From contig NC_079885.1 of the NCBI RefSeq assembly GCF_029227915.1, forward strand, positions 30,817,001 to 30,881,000: a stretch of 64,000 nt of DNA, given 5' to 3'. Shown here piece after piece: positions 11,926-24,654 of the stretch; the stretch's first letter is position 1; every line of letters starts with the position of its first letter. Position numbers and translations under genes: made by a program. The notes below the pieces were generated by a model, which saw only the letters and a list, made by a program, of their open reading frames with translations, ran no database searches and was not told where the DNA came from. Source of the stretch: Hydractinia symbiolongicarpus. Taxonomy: Eukaryota > Cnidaria > Hydrozoa > Anthoathecata > Hydractiniidae.

Positions 11926-12128
11926 ATGAGACTTGTAGTTTTTAAAAATGTTTTCATTTTTGATGACAGGCTGAATAAAAGAAGTTTAAACGCCGGCAAA
12001 CGAAAACCTGCGATTTCCCGTAATTCCCGGACTCGGCCTGTAAAGTCAAAAGTATACAAAGAAAGTACCCAGGGTGTAAACTCATTTCCCGAACGATTTT
12101 TTATATTATTTTTTCACCACTAAAACGC
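11926..12128 (+). repeat. Chimeric monomer at a block edge (AAAGCCC/GACAGG start, E body)
   Basis: The first 60 bases or so (preceding AAAGCCC, TTTTTAAAAATG, TTGATGACAGGCTG) match the monomers at 14758, 15972, 19612 and 22845, which continue as B. Here the sequence instead switches to E markers (TTTAAACGCCGG, GTAATTCCCGG, GCCTGTAAAGTC, TTTTATATT). The switch lies near 11,986, just where the 2,832 bp duplication ends, so the junction probably records the exchange. Confidence 0.82.
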
Positions 12129-12331
12129 ATGAGACTTGTAGTTTCCAAAAATGTTTTCATTTTTGATGAGACGCTGAATAAAAGAAGTTTAATCGCCGGC
12201 AAACGAAAACCTGCGATTTCCCGTAAATCCCGGACTCGGCCCGTATAGTCAAAAGTATACAAAGAAAGTACCCAGGGTGTAAATTCATTTCCCTAACGAT
12301 TTTTTAAATTATTATTTCACCACTAAAACGC

Positions 12332-12534
12332 ATGAGACTTGTAGTCTTCAAACTTGTTTTCATTTTTGATGAGACGCTGAATAAAAGAAGTTTAAACGCC
12401 GGCAAACGAAAACCTGCGATTTCCCGTAATTCCCGGACTCGGCCTGTAAAGTCAAAAGTATACAAAGAAAGTACCCAGGGAGTAAACTCATTTTCCGAAC
12501 GATTTTTTAAATTATTTTTTCACCACTACAGCGC
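12332..12534 (+). repeat. Chimeric monomer at a block edge (E left, A right)
   Basis: This copy follows E to the CCAGGG motif and from about 12,480 follows A (AGTAAACTCATTTTCCG and TTTTTTAAATT instead of TGTAAACTCATTTCCCG and TTTTTTATATT). From this point on the 2,832 bp offset match to 9,648 begins. It is the left junction of the double-unit duplication. Confidence 0.82.
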
Positions 12535-14757
12535 ATGAGACTTGTAGTTTTCAAAAATGTTTTCATTTTTGATGAGACGCTGAATAAAAGAAGTTTAATC
12601 GCCCTCAAACGAAAACCTGCGACTTCCCGTAAATCCCGGCTCGGCCCGTATAGTCAAAAGTATACAAAGAGTAAGGGAGTAAACTTATTTCCCGAACGAT
12701 TTTTTAAATTATTTTTTCACCACTAAAACGCACGAGACTTGTAGTTTTCAAAAATGTTTTCATTTTTGATGAGACGCTGAATAAACGAAGTTTAATCGCC
12801 GGCAAACAAAAACCCGCCATTTCCCGTAAACCCCGGACTCGGCCCATATAGTCAAAAGTATACAAAGAAAGTACCCAGGGAGTAAACTCATTTTCCGAAC
12901 GATTTTTTAAATTATTTTTTCACCACTACAAGGCATGAGTCTTGTAGTTTTCAAAAATGTTTTCATTTTTAATGAGACGCTGAGTAAAAGAAGTTTAATC
13001 GCCGGCAAACGAAAACCCGCCATCTCCCGTAAACCCCGGACTCGGCCCGTATAGAGAAAAGTATACAAAGAAAGTACCCAGGGAGTAAACTCACTTTCCG
13101 AACGATTTTTTAAATTATTTTTTCACCACTACAACGCATGAGACTTGTAGTTTTCAAAAATGTTTTCATTTTTGATGAGACGCTGAATAAAAGAAGTTTA
13201 ATCGCCGGCAATCCAAAAACCTGCGATTTCCCGTAAATCCCGGGCTCAGCCCATATAGTCAAAAGGATACAAAGAAAGTACCCAGGGTGTAAACTCATTT
13301 CCCGAGCGATTTTTTAAATTATTTTTTCACCACTAAAACGCATGAGACTTGTAGTTTCCAAAAATGTTTTCATTTTTGATGAGACGCTGAATAAAAGAAG
13401 TTTAATCGCCGGCAAACGAAAACCTGCGATTTCCCGTAAATCCCGGACTCGGCCCGTATAGTCAAAAGTATACAAAGAAAGTACCCAGGGTGTAAATTCA
13501 TTTCCCTAACGATTTTTTAAATTATTATTTCACCACTAAAACGCATGAGACTTGTAGTCTTCAAACTTGTTTTCATTTTTGATGAGACGCTGAATAAAAG
13601 AAGTTTAAACGCCGGCAAACGAAAACCTGCGATTTCCCGTAATTCCCGGACTCGGCCTGTAAAGTCAAAAGTATACAAAGAAAGTACCCAGGGTGTAAAC
13701 TCATTTCCCGAACGATTTTTTATATTATTTTTTCACCACTAAAACGCATGAGACTTGTAGTTTCCAAAAATGTTTTCATTTTTGATGAGACGCTGAATAA
13801 AAGAAGTTTAATCGCCGGCAAACGAAAACCCGCCATTTCCCGTAAACCCCGGACTCGGCCCGTATAGTCAAAAGTATACAAAGAAAGTACCCAGGGAGTA
13901 AACTCATTTTCCGAACGATTTTTTAAATTATTTTTTCACCACTACAACGCATGAGACTTGTAGTTTTCAAAAATGTTTTCATTTTTGATGAGACGCTGAA
14001 TAAAAGAAGTTTAATCGCCCTCAAACGAAAACCCGCGACTTCCCGTAAATCCCAGCTCGGCCCGTATAGTCAAAAGTATACAAAGAGTAAGGGAGTAAAC
14101 TTATTTCCCGAACGATTTTTTAAATTATTTTTTCACCACTAAAACGCACGAGACTTGTAGTTTGCAAAAATGTTTTCATTTTTGATGAGACGCTGAATAA
14201 ACGAAGTTTAATCGCCGGCAAACAAAAACCCGCCATTTCCCGTAAACCCCGGACTCGGCCCATATAGTCAAAAGTATACAAAGAAAGTACCCAGGGAGTA
14301 AACTCATTTTCCGAACGATTTTTTAAATTATTTTTTCACCACTACAAGGCATGAGTCTTGTAGTTTTCAAAAATGTTTTCATTTTTAATGAGAGGCTGAG
14401 TAAAAGAAGTTTAATCGCCGGCAAACGAAAACCCGCCATTTCCCGTAAACCCCGGACTCGGCCCGTATAGTGAAAAGTATACAAAGAAAGTACCCAGGGA
14501 GTAAACTCATTTTCCGAACGATTTTTTAAATTATTTTTTCACCACTACAACGCATGAGACTTGTAGTTTTCAAAAATGTTTTCATTTTTGATGAGACGCT
14601 GAATAAAAGAAGTTTAATCGCCGGCAATCCAAAAACCTGCGATTTCCCGTAAATCCCGGGCTCAGCCCATATAGTCAAAAGGATACAAAGAAAGTACCCT
14701 GGGTGTAAACTCATTTCCCGAACGATTTTTTAAATTATTATTTCACCACTAAAGCCC

Positions 14758-16980
14758 ATGAGACTTGTAGTTTTTAAAAATGTTTTCATTTTTGATGACA
14801 GGCTGAATAAAAGAAGTTTAATCGCCCTCAAACGAAAACCCGCGACTTCCCGTAAATCCCGGCTCGGCCCGTATAGTCAAAAGTATACAAAGAGTAAGGG
14901 AGTAAACTCATTTCCCGAACGATTTTTTAAATTATTTTTTCACTAGTAAAACGCACGAGACTTGTAGTTTTCAAAAATGTTTTCATTTTTGATGAGACGC
15001 TGAATAAACGAAGTTTAATCGCCGGCAAACGAAAACCCGCCATTTCCCGTAAACCCCGGACTCGGCCCGTATAGTCAAAAGTATACAAAGAAAGTACCCA
15101 TGGAGTAAACTCATTTTCCGAACGATTTTTTAAATTATTTTTTCACCACTACAACGCATGAGACTTGTAGTTTTCAAAAATGTTTTCATTTTTGATGAGA
15201 CGCTTAATGAAAGAGGTTTAATCGCCGGTAAACGAAATCCCGCGATTTCCCGTAAACCCCGGACTCGGCCCGTACAGTCAAAAGAATACAAAGAAAGTAT
15301 CCAGGGAGTAAACTCATTTTCCGAACGATTTTTTAAATTATTTTTTCACCACTACAACGCACGAGACTTGTAGTTTGCAAAAATGTTTTCATTTTTGATG
15401 AGACGCTGAATAAACGAAGTTTAATCGCCGGCAAACGAAAACCCGCCATTGCCCGTAAACCCCGGACTCGGCCCGTATAGTCAAAAGTATACAAAGAAAG
15501 TACCCAGGGAGTAAACTCATTTTCCGAACGATTTTTTAAATTATTTTTTCACCACTACAACGCATGAGACTTGAAGTTTTTAAAAATGTTTTCGATTTTG
15601 ATGAGACGCTGAATAAAAAAAGTTTAATCGCCGGCAATCCAAAAACTTGCGATTTCCCGTAAATCCCGGGCTCAGCCCGTATAGTCAAAAGCATACAAAG
15701 AAAGTACCCAGGGAGTAAACTCATTTTCCGAACGATTTATTAAATTATTTTTTCACCACTACAACGCATGAGACTTGTAGTTTTCAAAAATGTTTTCATT
15801 TTTGATGAGACGCTGAATAAAAGAAGTTTAATCGCCGGCAATCCAAAAACCTGCGATTTCCCGTAAATCCCGGGCTCAGCCCATATAGTCAAAAGGATAC
15901 AAAGAAAGTACCCAGGGTGTAAACTCATTTCCCGAACGATTTTTTAAATTATTATTTCACCACTAAAGCCCATGAGACTTGTAGTTTTTAAAAATGTTTT
16001 CATTTTTGATGACAGGCTGAATAAAAGAAGTTTAATCGCCCTCAAACGAAAACCCGCGACTTCCCGTAAATCCCGGCTCGGCCCGTATAGTCAAAAGTAT
16101 ACAAAGAGTAAGGGAGTAAACTCATTTCCCGAACGATTTTTTAAATTATTTTTTCACCACTAAAACGCACGAGACTTGTAGTTTTCAAAAATGTTTTCAT
16201 TTTTGATGAGACGCTGAATAAACGAAGTTTAATCGCCGGCAAACGAAAACCCGCCATTTCCCGTAAACCCCGGACTCGGCCCGTATAGTCAAAAGTATAC
16301 AAAGAAAGTACCCATGGAGTAAACTCATTTTCCGAACGATTTTTTAAATTATTTTTTCACCACTACAACGCATAAGACTTGTAGTTTTCAAAAATGTTTT
16401 CATTTTTGATGAGACGCTTAATGAAAGAGGTTTAATCGCCGGCAAACGAAATCCCGCGATTTCCCGTAAACCCCGGACTCGGCCCGTACAGTCAAAAGAA
16501 TACAAAGACAGTATCCAGGGAGTAAACTCATTTTCCGAACGATTTTTTAAATTATTTTTTCACCACTACAACGCACGAAACTTGTAGTTTGCAAAAATGT
16601 TTTCATTTTTGATGAGACGCTGAATAAACGAAGTTTAATCGCCGACAAACGAAAACCCGCCATTTCCCGTAAACCCCGGACTCGGCCCATATAGTCAAAA
16701 GTATACAAAGAAAGTACCCAGGGAGTAAACTCACTTTCCGAACAATTTTTTAAATTATTTTTTCACCACTACAAGGCATGAGACTTGTAGTTTTCAAAAA
16801 TGTTTTCATTTTTGATGAGACGCTGAGTAAAAGAAGTTTAATCGCCGGCAAACGAAAACCCGCCATTTCCCGTAAACCCCGGACTCGGCCCGTATAGTCA
16901 AAAGTATACAAAGAATGTACCCAGGGAGTAAACTCATTTTCCGAACGATTTTTTAAATTATTTTTTCACCACTACAACGC
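14758..16980 (+). repeat. B-G-C domain start: 6-monomer (1,214 bp) and 5-monomer units
   Basis: 14758-15971 is B, G, C, G, D', D (197+203+203+203+204+204 = 1,214 bp). The next copy starts at 15972 with the same B, G, C and a G', then A' in place of D' and D, giving 1,009 bp to 16980. Both B copies carry the TTGATGACAGGCTG start. The C at 16372 opens ATAAGACTTG. The E monomers that define the left domain stop before this point, so about 14.76 kb is a domain border. Confidence 0.87.
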
Positions 16981-18593
16981 ATGAGACTTGTAGTTTTCAA
17001 AAATGTTTTCATTTTTGATGAGACGCTGAATAAAAGAAGTTTAATCGCCCTCAAACGAAAACCCGCGATTTCCCGTAAATCCCGGCTCGGCCCGTATAAT
17101 CAAAAGTATACAAAGAGTAAGGGAGTAAACTCATTTCCCGAACGATTTTTTAAATTATTTTTTCACCACTAAAACGCACGAGTCTTGTAGTTTTCAAAAA
17201 TGTTTTCATTTTTGATGAGACGCTGAATAAACGAAGTTTAATCGCGGGCAAACGAAAACCCGCCATTTCCCGTAAACCCCGGACTCGGCCCGTATAGTCA
17301 AAAGTATACAAAGAAAGTACCCATGGAGTAAACTCATTTTCCGAACGATTTTTTAAATTATTTTTTCACCACTACAACGCATGAGACTTGTAGTTTTCAA
17401 AAATGTTTTCATTTTTGATGAGACGCTTAATGAAAGAGGTTTAATCGCCGGCAAACGAAATCCTGCGATTTCCCGTAAACCCCGGACTCGGCCCGTACAG
17501 TCAAAAGAATACAAAGAAAGTATCCAGGGAGTAAACTCATTTTCCGAACGATTTTTTAAAGTATTTTTTCACCACTACAACGCATGAGACTTGTAGTTTT
17601 CAAAAATATTTTCATTTTTGATGAGACGCTGAATAAAAAAAAGTTTAATCGCCGACAAACGAAAACCCGCCATTTCCCGTAAACCCCGGACTCGGCCCAT
17701 ATAGTCAAAAGTATACAAAGAAAGTACCCAGGGAGTAAACTCATTTTCCGAACAATTTTTTAAATTATTTTTTCACCACTACAAGGCAAGAGACTTGTAG
17801 TTTTCAAAAATGTTTTCATTTTTGATGAGACGCTGAGTAAAAGAAGTTTAATCGCCGGCAAACGAAAACCCGCCATTTCCCGTAAACCCCGGACTCGGCC
17901 CGTATAGTCAAAAGTATACAAAGAATGTACCCAGGGAGTAAACTCATTTTCCGAACGATTTTTTAAATTATTTTTTCACCACTACAACGCATGAGACTTG
18001 TAGTTTTCAAAAATGTTTTCATTTTTGATGAGACGCTGAATAAAAGAAGTTTAATCGCCCTCAAACGAAAACCCGCGATTTCCCGTAAATCCCGGCTCGG
18101 CCCGTATAATCAAAAGTATACAAAGAGTAAGGGAGTAAACTCATTTCCCGAACGATTTTTTAAATTATTTTTTCACCACTAAAACGCACGAGTCTTGTAG
18201 TTTTCAAAAATGTTTTCATTTTTGATGAGACGCTGAATAAACGAAGTTTAATCGCGGGCAAACGAAAACCCGCCATTTCCCGTAAACCCCGGACTCGGCC
18301 CGTATAGTCAAAAGTATACAAAGAAAGTACCCATGGAGTAAACTCATTTTCCGAACGATTTTTTAAATTATTTTTTCACCACTACAACGCATGAGACTTG
18401 TAGTTTTCAAAAATGTTTTCATTTTTGATGAGACGCTTAATGAAAGAGGTTTAATCGCCGGCAAACGAAATCCTGCGATTTCCCGTAAACCCCGGACTCG
18501 GCCCGTACAGTCAAAAGAATACAAAGAAAGTATCCAGGGAGTAAACTCATTTTCCGAACGATTTTTTAAAGTATTTTTTCACCACTACAACGC
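16981..18593 (+). repeat. 5-monomer HOR, 1,010 bp (B-G-C-X-A')
   Basis: B, G, C, X, A' occupy 16981-17990 (197+203+203+204+203 bp) and B, G, C start again at 17991. X (17584, 18594, 20817, 21827) reads CAAAAATATTTTC and AATAAAAAAAAG. The C copies at 17381 and 18391 share TCCTGCG and TTTAAAGTATTTTTTC. The second unit leaves the pattern after X, continuing as D'. Confidence 0.88.
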
Positions 18594-20011
18594 ATGAGAC
18601 TTGTAGTTTTCAAAAATATTTTCATTTTTGATGAGACGCTGAATAAAAAAAAGTTTAATCGCCGGCAAACGAAAACCCGCCATTGCCCGTAAACCCCGGA
18701 CTCGGCCCGTATAGTCAAAAGTATACAAAGAAAGTACCCAGGGAGTAAACTCATTTTCCGAACGATTTTTTAAATTATTTTTTCACCACTACAACGCATG
18801 AGACTTGAAGTTTTTAAAAATGTTTTCATTTTTGATGAGACGCTGAATAAAAAAAGTTTAATCGCCGGCAATCCAAAAACCTGCGATTTCCCGTAAATCC
18901 CGGGCTCAGCCCGTATAGTCAAAAGAATACAAAGAAAGTATCCAGGGAGTAAACTCATTTTCCGAACGATTTTTTAAATTATTTTTTCACCACTACAACG
19001 CACGAGACTTGTAGTTTGCAAAAATGTTTTCATTTTTGATGAGACGCTGAATAAACGAAGTTTAATCGCCGACAAACGAAAACCCGCCATTTCCCGTAAA
19101 CCCCGGACTCGGCCCATATAGTCAAAAGTATACAAAGAAAGTACCCAGGGAGTAAACTCATTTTCCGAACGATTTTTTAAATTATTTTTTCACCACTACA
19201 AGGCATGAGTCTTGTAGTTTTCAAAAATGTTTTCATTTTTGATGAGACGCTGAGTAAAAGAAGTTTAATCGCCGGCAAACGAAAACCCGCCATTTCCCGT
19301 AAACCCCGGACTCGGTCCGTATAGTGAAAAGTATACAAAGAAAGTACCCAGGGAGTAAACTCATTTTCCGAACGATTTTTTATATTATTTTTTCACCACT
19401 ACAACGCATGAGACTTGTAGTTTTCAAAAATGTTTTCTTTTTTGATGAGACGCTGAATAAAAGAAGTTTAATCGCCGGCAATCCAAAAACCTGCGATTTC
19501 CCGTAAATCCCGGGCTCAGCCCATATAGTCAAAAGGATACAAAGAAAGTACCCAGGGTGTAAACTCATTTCCCGAACGATTTTTTAAATTATTATTTCAC
19601 CACTAAAGCCCATGAGACTTGTAGTTTTTAAAAATGTTTTCATTTTTGATGACAGGCTGAATAAAAGAAGTTTAATCGCCCTCAAACGAAAACCCGCGAC
19701 TTCCCGTAAATCCCGGCTCGGCCCGTATAGTCAAAAGTATACAAAGAGTAAGGGAGTAAACTCATTTCCCGAACGATTTTTTAAATTATTTTTTCACCAC
19801 TAAAACGCACGAGACTTGTAGTTTTCAAAAATGTTTTCATTTTTGGTGAGACGCTGAATAAACGAAGTTTAATCGCCGGCAAACGAAAACCCGCCATTTC
19901 CCGTAAACCCCGGACTCGGCCCGTATAGTCAAAAGTATACAAAGAAAGTACCCATGGAGTAAACTCATTTTCCGAACGATTTTTTAAATTATTTTTTTAC
20001 CACTACAACGC
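17584..20011 (+). repeat. Left copy of a 2.43 kb block duplicated at offset 3,233 bp
   Basis: Twelve monomers (X, A', B, G, C, X, D', G, A', D, B, G) recur in identical order at 20817-23244. Shared oddities include the pair GCGGGC (G), AAAGTATTTTTTC (C), the TTTTCTTTTTTG D monomer with a preceding TTTTTTATATT (19408 and 22641), GACTCGGTCCG in the A' (19205 and 22438), GGTGAGACG (19809 and 23042) and the TTTTTTTACCAC end. I find very few differences, for example GGCAAGAG here at 17784, against GGCATGAG. Confidence 0.9.
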
Positions 20012-20816
20012 ATGAGACTTGTAGTTTTCAAAAATGTTTTCATTTTTGATGAGACGCTGAATAAACGAAGTTTAATCGCCGACAAACGAAAACCCGCCAT
20101 TTCCCGTAAACCCCGGACTCGGCCCATATAGTCAAAAGTATACAAAGAAAGTACCCAGGGAGTAAACTCATTTTCCGAACAATTTTTTAAATTATTTTTT
20201 CACCACTACAAGGCATGAGACTTGTAGTTTTCAAAAATGTTTTCATTTTTGATGAGACGCTGAATAAAAGAAGTTTAATCCCGGCAAACGAAAACCCGCC
20301 ATTTCCCGTAAACCCCAGACTCGGCCCGTATAGTCAAAAGTATACAAAGAATGTACCCAGGGAGTAAACTCATTTTCCGAACGATTTTTTAAATTATTTT
20401 TTCACCACTACAACGCATGAGACTTGTAGTTTTCAAAAATGTTTTCATTTTTGATGAGACGCTGAATAAAAGAAGTTTAATCACCCTCAAACGAAAACCC
20501 GCGATTTCCCGTAAATCCCGGCTCGGCCCGTATAATCAAAAGTATACAAAGAGTAACGGAGTAAACTCATTTCCCGAACGATTTTTTAAATTATTTTTTC
20601 ACCACTAAAACGCACGAGACTTGTAGTTTTTAAAAATGTTTTCATTTTTGATGAGACGCTGAATAAAAGAAGTTTAATCGCCGGCAAACGAAAACCCGCC
20701 ATTTCCCGTAAACCCCGGACTCGGCCCGTATAGTCAAAAGTATACAAAGAAAGTACCCAGGGAGTAAACTCATTTTCCGAACGATTTTTTAAATTATTTT
20801 TTCACCACTACAACGC
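20012..20816 (+). repeat. Continuation block (4 monomers), paired with 23448-24252
   Basis: G', A, B and A at 20012, 20215, 20417 and 20614 match 23448, 23651, 23853 and 24050 at offset 3,436 bp, that is one monomer more than the preceding 3,233. Both A copies carry the same 1 bp loss (AATCCCGGC for AATCGCCGGC) and both B copies read AATCACCCTC. The first monomer here opens ATGAGACTTG and TTTTCAAAAATG like a C and then continues as G', as expected if the intervening C (present at 23245) was lost by exchange between neighbours. Confidence 0.86.
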
Positions 20817-23244
20817 ATGAGACTTGAAGTTTTTAAAAATATTTTCATTTTTGATGAGACGCTGAATAAAAAAAAGTTTAATCGCCGACAAACGAAAACC
20901 CGCCATTTCCCGTAAACCCCGGACTCGGCCCATATAGTCAAAAGTATACAAAGAAAGTACCCAGGGAGTAAACTCATTTTCCGAACAATTTTTTAAATTA
21001 TTTTTTCACCACTACAAGGCATGAGACTTGTAGTTTTCAAAAGTGTTTTCATTTTTGATGAGACGCTGAGTAAAAGAAGTTTAATCGCCGGCAAACGAAA
21101 ACCCGCCATTTCCCGTAAACCCCGGACTCGGCCCGTATAGTCAAAAGTATACAAAGAATGTACCCAGGGAGTAAACTCATTTTCCGAACGATTTTTTAAA
21201 TTATTTTTTCACCACTACAACGCATGAGACTTGTAGTTTTCAAAAATGTTTTCATTTTTGATGAGACGCTGAATAAAAGAAGTTTAATCGCCCTCAAACG
21301 AAAACCCGCGATTTCCCGTAAATCCCGGCTCGGCCCGTATAATCAAAAGTATACAAAGAGTAAGGGAGTAAACTCATTTCCCGAACGATTTTTTAAATTA
21401 TTTTTTCACCACTAAAACGCACGAGTCTTGTAGTTTTCAAAAATGTTTTCATTTTTGATGAGACGCTGAATAAACGAAGTTTAATCGCGGGCAAACGAAA
21501 ACCCGCCATTTCCCGTAAACCCCGGACTCGGCCCGTATAGTCAAAAGTATACAAAGAAAGTACCCATGGAGTAAACTCATTTTCCGAACGATTTTTTAAA
21601 TTATTTTTTCACCACTACAACGCATGAGACTTGTAGTTTTCAAAAATGTTTTCATTTTTGATGAGACGCTTAATGAAAGAGGTTTAATCGCCGGCAAACG
21701 AAATCCTGCGATTTCCCATAAACCCCGGACTCGGCCCGTACAGTCAAAAGAATACAAAGAAAGTATCCAGGGAGTAAACTCATTTTCCGAACGATTTTTT
21801 AAAGTATTTTTTCACCACTACAACGCATGAGACTTGTAGTTTTCAAAAATATTTTCATTTTTGATGAGACGCTGAATAAAAAAAAGTTTAATCGCCGGCA
21901 AACGAAAACCCGCCATTGCCCGTAAACCCCGGACTCGGCCCGTATAGTCAAAAGTATACAAAGAAAGTACCCAGGGAGTAAACTCATTTTCCGAACGATT
22001 TTTTAAATTATTTTTTCACCACTACAACGCATGAGACTTGAAGTTTTTAAAAATGTTTTCATTTTTGATGAGACGCTGAATAAAAAAAGTTTAATCGCCG
22101 GCAATCCAAAAACCTGCGATTTCCCGTAAATCCCGGGCTCAGCCCGTATAGTCAAAAGAATACAAAGAAAGTATCCAGGGAGTAAACTCATTTTCCGAAC
22201 GATTTTTTAAATTATTTTTTCACCACTACAACGCACGAGACTTGTAGTTTGCAAAAATGTTTTCATTTTTGATGAGACGCTGAATAAACGAAGTTTAATC
22301 GCCGACAAACGAAAACCCGCCATTTCCCGTAAACCCCGGACTCGGCCCATATAGTCAAAAGTATACAAAGAAAGTACCCAAGGAGTAAACTCATTTTCCG
22401 AACGATTTTTTAAATTATTTTTTCACCACTACAAGGCATGAGTCTTGTAGTTTTCAAAAATGTTTTCATTTTTGATGAGACGCTGAGTAAAAGAAGTTTA
22501 ATCGCCGGCAAACGAAAACCCGCCATTTCCCGTAAACCCCGGACTCGGTCCGTATAGTGAAAAGTATACAAAGAAAGTACCCAGGGAGTAAACTCATTTT
22601 CCGAACGATTTTTTATATTATTTTTTCACCACTACAACGCATGAGACTTGTAGTTTTCAAAAATGTTTTCTTTTTTGATGAGACGCTGAATAAAAGAAGT
22701 TTAATCGCCGGCAATCCAAAAACCTGCGATTTCCCGTAAATCCCGGGCTCAGCCCATATAGTCAAAAGGATACAAAGAAAGTACCCAGGGTGTAAACTCA
22801 TTTCCCGAACGATTTTTTAAATTATTATTTCACCACTAAAGCCCATGAGACTTGTAGTTTTTAAAAATGTTTTCATTTTTGATGACAGGCTGAATAAAAG
22901 AAGTTTAATCGCCCTCCAACGAAAACCCGCGACTTCCCGTAAATCCCGGCTCGGCCCGTATAGTCAAAAGTATACAAAGAGTAAGGGAGTAAACTCATTT
23001 CCCGAACGATTTTTTAAATTATTTTTTCACCACTAAAACGCACGAGACTTGTAGTTTTCAAAAATGTTTTCATTTTTGGTGAGACGCTGAATAAACGAAG
23101 TTTAATCGCCGGCAAACGAAAACCCGCCATTTCCCGTAAACCCCGGACTCGGCCCGTATAGTCAAAAGTATACAAAGAAAGTACCCATGGAGTAAACTCA
23201 TTTTCCGAACGATTTTTTAAATTATTTTTTTACCACTACAACGC
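20817..23244 (+). repeat. Right copy of the 3,233 bp-offset block
   Basis: This is the partner of 17584-20011. Private differences are few: AAAAGTGTTTTC near 21,040, CCCATAAACC near 21,716, CCCAAGGAG near 22,379 and CCCTCCAACG near 22,914. After 23,245 this copy has a C monomer (23245-23447) that the left copy lacks, and the match then resumes at offset 3,436. Confidence 0.9.
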
Positions 23245-24654
23245 ATGAGACTTGTAGTTTTCAAAAATGTTTTCATTTTTGATGAGACGCTTAATGAAAG
23301 AGGTTTAATCGCCGGCAAACGAAGTCCCGCGATTTCCCGTAAACCCCGGACTCGGCCCGTACAGTCAAAAGAATACAAAGAAAGTATCCAGGGAGTAAAC
23401 TCATTTTCCGAACGATTTTTTAAATTATTTTTTCACCACTACAACGCACGAAACTTGTAGTTTGCAAAAATGTTTTCATTTTTGATGAGACGCTGAATAA
23501 ACGAAGTTTAATCGCCGACAAACGAAAACCCGCCATTTCCCGTAAACCCCGGACTCGGCCCATATAGTCAAAAGTATACAAAGAAAGTACCCAGGGAGTA
23601 AACTCATTTTCCGAACAATTTTTTAAATTATTTTTTCACCACTACAAGGCATGAGACTTGTAGTTTTCAAAAATGTTTTCATTTTTGATGAGACGCTGAA
23701 TAAAAGAAGTTTAATCCCGGCAAACGAAAACCCGCCATTTCCCGTAAACCCCAGACTCGGCCCGTATAGTCAAAAGTATACAAAGAATGTACCCAGGGAG
23801 TAAACTCATTTTCCGAACGATTTTTTAAATTATTTTTTCACCACTACAACGCATGAGACTTGTAGTTTTCAAAAATGTTTTCATTTTTGATGAGACGCTG
23901 AATAAAAGAAGTTTAATCACCCTCAAACGAAAACCCGCGATTTCCCGTAAATCCCGGCTCGGCCCGTATAATCAAAAGTATACAAAGAGTAACGGAGTAA
24001 ACTCATTTCCCGAACGATTTTTTAAATTATTTTTTCACCACTAAAACGCACGAGACTTGTAGTTTTTAAAAATGTTTTCATTTTTGATGAGACGCTGAAT
24101 AAAAGAAGTTTAATCGCCGGCAAACGAAAACCCGCCATTTCCCGTAAACCCCGGACTCGGCCCGTATAGTCAAAAGTATACAAAGAAAGTACCCAGGGAG
24201 TAAACTCATTTTCCGAACGATTTTTTAAATTATTTTTTCACCACTACAACGCATGAGACTTGAAGTTTTTAAAAATGTTTTCATTTTTGATGAGACGCTG
24301 AATAAAAAAAGTTTAATCGCCGGCAATCCAAAAACCTGCGATTTCCCGTAAATCCCGGGCTCAGCCTGTATAGTCAAAAGTATACAAAGAAAGTACCCAG
24401 GGTGTAAACTCATTTCCCGAACGATTTTTTAAATTATTATTTCACCACTAAAGCCCATGAGACTTGTAGTTTTTAAAAATGTTTTCATTTTTGATGAGAC
24501 GCTGAATAAAAGAAGTTTAATCGCCCTCAAACGAAAACCCGCGACTTCCCGTAAATCCCGGACTCGGCCCGTATAGTCAAAAGTATACAAAGAGTAAGGG
24601 AGTAAACTCATTTCCCCAACGATTTTTTAAATTATTTTTTCACCACTAAAACGC

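Larger units (their letters stand above)
9297..14757 (+). repeat. 1,416 bp HOR domain, with a 2,832 bp (double-unit) duplication
   Basis: 7-mer units (E-A-B-G-A'-D-A) run through this interval. The full unit is 9297-10712; 10713-11925 is E-A-B-G-A'-D. The segment about 9,648-11,986 then recurs at about 12,480-14,818, offset 2,832 bp, that is two units. Markers of the double period are CAGCTCGG at 11,221 and 14,053, CTCACTTTCCG at 10,259 and 13,091, GAGAGGCTGAG at 11,558 and 14,390, and TACCCTGGG at 11,863 and 14,695. Alternate units thus differ from each other but match the unit two steps away, the signature of a dimerised HOR. Confidence 0.9.

Noticed and set aside
17240-17262. GCGGG and CCCGC inverted repeat in a G subtype as a terminator hairpin
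   Set aside because: Only 5 bp arms with a 10 bp spacer, no downstream T run and no gene to terminate.
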